Shown in pieces: positions 61,299-64,000 of a DNA stretch of 64,000 nt (the stretch's first letter is position 1; every line of letters starts with the position of its first letter). The notes beneath the pieces were generated by a model. That model did no database searches, was not told where the DNA came from, and was given only the letters and a program-made list of their open reading frames with translations. The stretch is taken from NCBI GenBank assembly GCA_039545295.1, contig BCIK01000015.1:644733-708732 (forward strand), written 5' to 3'. This DNA comes from Udeniomyces pyricola. Taxonomy: Eukaryota > Basidiomycota > Tremellomycetes > Cystofilobasidiales > Mrakiaceae. Position numbers and translations under genes: made by a program.

Positions 61299-63261
61299 GT
61301 CAGCTCATCTCACTTAGTCCCTCCTCACATCCATTTCTCCACGCTCTGCTCTCATCAGCCTCTAACCAACATCTTTCTCTCCCGCTTCCATTTACACAGT
61401 CTCGACGATACGACAGTCAGTCATGGGCCTCCTCCCCTCCTATCCCTCGCCTCGGATGACGCATAGATCCGTCGGCTCGTCAACCCCCTTCCCCGCTGTC
61501 TCTGACTACCTTTGCTCCCCCTCTTGTTTTCATCTGGTTATATAGGTAGAACAACTATCTTCTCGCCCGAGGGTAAGTGCTCTTGACGTTACCGTTGCTG
61601 CTCCAGTCAGACTCGTTGCCGTTGCTACTTGATCGCAGCGAGCTCACTTGTCATCTCCACGTCGCCTATCCATCCCCGACCCTATGCCTCATCTACGCGT
61701 TCCTCTCCTCACTATTCCTCTGTCATCGTTCCTCTTCATGTCGGTGACTAATGCTTCTCCTCGTGCTTATATACAGGCCGGCTCTATCAAAGTAAGCCCA
61801 TCAGAATCGTCGCGAGCCCCACTTCTTGACGCGCATCCGTCCGCGAACCGTCCAGTCGGTCGCTATCCACTCACGCCTCCTCGGTCGCTTCTTGTGTTGG
61901 CCAATGTTTATTTTGCTTGTCTTTCATGCTTTAGTCGAGTATGCCATGGAGGCCATTTCTCACGCTGGTTCCGTCCTCGCTATCCTGGCCACCGACGGTG
62001 TTGTCGTGGCGGCCGAGAAGAAGGTCACTGGCAAGCTCCTCGATCTCGGCCTCACTCGCGGCGGAGGAGGCGAGGGTGGTGACACTGCATGGGCGGCCGG
62101 AGGAGAGAAGGTCTTCTTGCTCAACAAGTGAGTCTTGAGGACAGGTGTTCTAGTCTGGAAAGTCCACATATACAGCTCGAGTGTGATTCAGAACGCGCGA
62201 TGCTGATCCTCTTTAATTGTCCTCTTTCCACTTCATCTCACCAGCAACGTCCTCACGGGAGTTGCCGGCTACACTGCCGACGCTAGCTCGCTCGTCAACT
62301 ACGCCCGAACACAGGCCCAAAACCATCTTTTGTCTTACAATGAGGACATTCCTGTCGAAACTCTGGTCCAAAGATTGTGTGATTTGAAGCAGGTCAGTAT
62401 ATGCTGCGATATGTCATAGTCGCGTTGTCGTACACGGACGCTGACGTTTGGCTCTGGACCATATTGCAGGGTTACACGCAGCATGGAGGTATGTTGAATC
62501 TTTTGTCCACATTACATCTGTGGCTCTCAGAAGCGAAGAGTGCTGTACTAAGCCTTAAAATCTTTGGCATGCTTCAAATCCCGGCCTTCAATTTACATCT
62601 AAATAGGTCTGCGACCGTTTGGTGTTTCGCTCCTCTATATTGGCTACGACGACCTGTACAAGTTCCAGCTTTACCAGTCCGATCCCTCAGGCAATTACTC
62701 TGGATGGAAGGCGACTGCCATTGGAGCTAATCATGGCACGTGAGTCTTGTGCTTCCGTCCTCGGTTGATAGATGCGGGTTGTGACATGCCCTCTGCCTAG
62801 CAGACTAGCTGAACTGCATTCATCTTTCCCCCAGTGCCACCTCACTACTCAAGCAGGATTACAAAGAAACCATGAACGTGCAAGAGGCGACTGAGCTCAT
62901 TCTGAAAGTCATGTCGAAGACGATGGACACCACCAAACTCGGCAGCGAGAAGCGTTAGTCCCTTCACTTATCACCTAGTTGATTACTGTCTATCTCGTCG
63001 CAAAATCAATGACTAATCGGTACTTGTCCTTCGATCCTACCTTCTAACTCCTTGTTGACTCGCATCATACCCTCTGTAGTCGAGCTCGCCACTATGACTC
63101 TGTCCCCAACGACCAAGCTTCCGTCAGCACGTATCTTCTCGCCCGAAGAAGTTGATTCGCTGCTGCAAAAGCTCGAACTCGGAGGAACCAAAGACAGTAC
63201 TGTCGAGGCTGGAGCTGGTTCGGGTGGGGGTTCCAGCGGGAACACCGCCATGGCGACCTGA
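61296..63261 (+). CDS. pre9: 20S proteasome subunit alpha3 (Pre9/PSMA4)
   Basis: Ten exons (61296-61298, 61400-61415, 61546-61572, 61777-61791, 61935-62127, 62245-62392, 62470-62488, 62607-62739, 62835-62953, 63080-63261) give 284 residues. The alpha-subunit signature is present: [15 protein letters not shown] then [20 protein letters not shown]. It is followed by [60 protein letters not shown] and [20 protein letters not shown]. Alpha3 sits in the gate ring of the 20S core. A Gly-rich insert ([12 protein letters not shown]) after [12 protein letters not shown] and a Gly/Ser C-terminal tail are longer than in yeast. The first coding exon is just the ATG, and five of the first seven exons are under 30 bases. 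Start choice is fixed by this ATG joining in phase to SRRYDSR. Confidence 0.95.
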
Positions 63262-64000
63262 GTGAGGTCGGGAGGTTGATGTAATGATCGTCTTTTTACC
63301 TAGACTTCAATCGACAGTTAGTTGGTTCATACTTGGGCCAGCCTGGGCTGATTTGGGCTGCTCATTGCCCTCACCACTGATGGTTGATGTCGTTCACCTG
63401 ATTCGGTCTTGGCTGATCTCCGATCGTCTTCGTCTATGCCCGACCTGGGTTGGCCGATACGATGAGCGTGGTAATCATGCGAGTCGAAGACGTTTGTGTC
63501 GAAGGGGAGCAGATCTGGAGATATATTTGGGATCACTGCCAAACACATAGTGCTGCCAAGGTGAATAGTCAGCTGGACCTATCGGATGTTTACATGTAGC
63601 TCTTAGTTATTTCAAACGACCCTCTGCATACTTGACATCAATCACCTTGCATCATATATGCGGCCCTACTTCAACCGATAACACCGCTGTGCTCGTCTCA
63701 ATCCTGCAATGCTATTACCGTTCGCGATGGTCTCTTGTTGTCTGACTGATCCTTGACCATGTCGACCAACTATACCTTACCAGACATCATCAGCTAGACA
63801 CTATCGAATCTGATCAGAAGGACCGAGCTGCCATGTATATCTTCAATCACCCATTACCATCTTCTGTCTTTCTTGGTCCCTCACCTGACATGGACAGATC
63901 TAGGACGCCTGGTTTCGGATTTGAGTGTCACACACCTCACAGCCCATGATCGGCTTCAGTACATGCACATATCTTTTGGGGGTTGGGGGTTGGGGGTTGG
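63262..64000. other. Terminal intergenic sequence
   Basis: No gene was recognised downstream of pre9. The window ends in TTGGGGG units. Confidence 0.6.
63976..64000 (+). repeat. (TTGGGGG)n tandem repeat at window end
   Basis: About three and a half heptamer units run to the last base, so the full array is cut off by the window edge. Confidence 0.9.

Noticed and set aside
63976..64000. Telomere
   Set aside because: Only about three units of TTGGGGG are visible and the preceding sequence is ordinary gene-proximal DNA, so a chromosome end cannot be claimed.
1..64000. tRNA genes, CRISPR arrays, transposons
   Set aside because: No clear A/B-box tRNA structure, spaced direct-repeat array, transposase, integrase or reverse transcriptase sequence was seen on either strand. 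GTTCGA-like strings found lie inside coding exons.

Overview
The window is nuclear DNA of a filamentous or yeast-like fungus, very probably a basidiomycete. Genes are dense and heavily split by short GT-AG introns (mostly 45-150 bp, with CTRAC/CTGAC-type branch sites), untranslated tracts are CT-rich, and the white-collar photoreceptor has a LOV core but no GATA zinc finger, which is typical of Basidiomycota. I found 18 protein-coding genes and rebuilt exon structures by hand; every model keeps reading phase from ATG to stop. No tRNA, rRNA, CRISPR array or autonomous transposon was recognised.

Layout. 0.1-5.6 kb: two convergent paralogues with mitochondrial-type N termini and helix-turn-helix (HTH) repeats, separated by a 210-base assembly gap inside a GGGA repeat. 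6.5-11.9 kb: Mei2-like meiotic RNA-binding protein (-). 12.6-18.2 kb: divergent NSE4 (Smc5/6 kleisin, -) and NOC3 (ribosome/replication factor, +). 19-19.8 kb: small acidic protein of unknown function. 20.4-23.8 kb: divergent ornithine carbamoyltransferase (-) and VPS68 (+). 24.2-29.6 kb: a 20-exon Zn2Cys6 transcription factor (-). 30.2-33.7 kb: AVL9 (-). 35.2-38.8 kb: RCO1-like double-PHD Rpd3S subunit (-). 40.0-40.5 kb: TOM6-like small membrane protein (-). 41.3-45.8 kb: ATG4 autophagy protease (+). 46.4-47.9 kb: unknown Ser/Pro-rich protein (-). 48.4-50.3 kb: peroxisomal 2,4-dienoyl-CoA reductase with a C-terminal SKL (+). 51.8-56.1 kb: white-collar-1 photoreceptor (+). 56.7-60.7 kb: COG1 (-). 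61.3-63.3 kb: proteasome alpha3 subunit (+).

The genes are unrelated housekeeping and regulatory functions; no biosynthetic cluster or defence system is apparent. The most unusual features are (1) the pair of HTH-repeat mitochondrial-type proteins, in which four HTH units are each interrupted so that the turn and recognition helix start is an exactly 21-nt phase-2 microexon, and (2) extreme micro-exons elsewhere: two 5-nt exons in the dienoyl-CoA reductase gene, an 11-nt exon in AVL9, a 14-nt exon in VPS68, and an ATG-only first exon in the proteasome gene. A GC-AG intron cuts the zinc cluster of the transcription factor. All gene models come from reading splice signals and frames; none was checked against transcripts.
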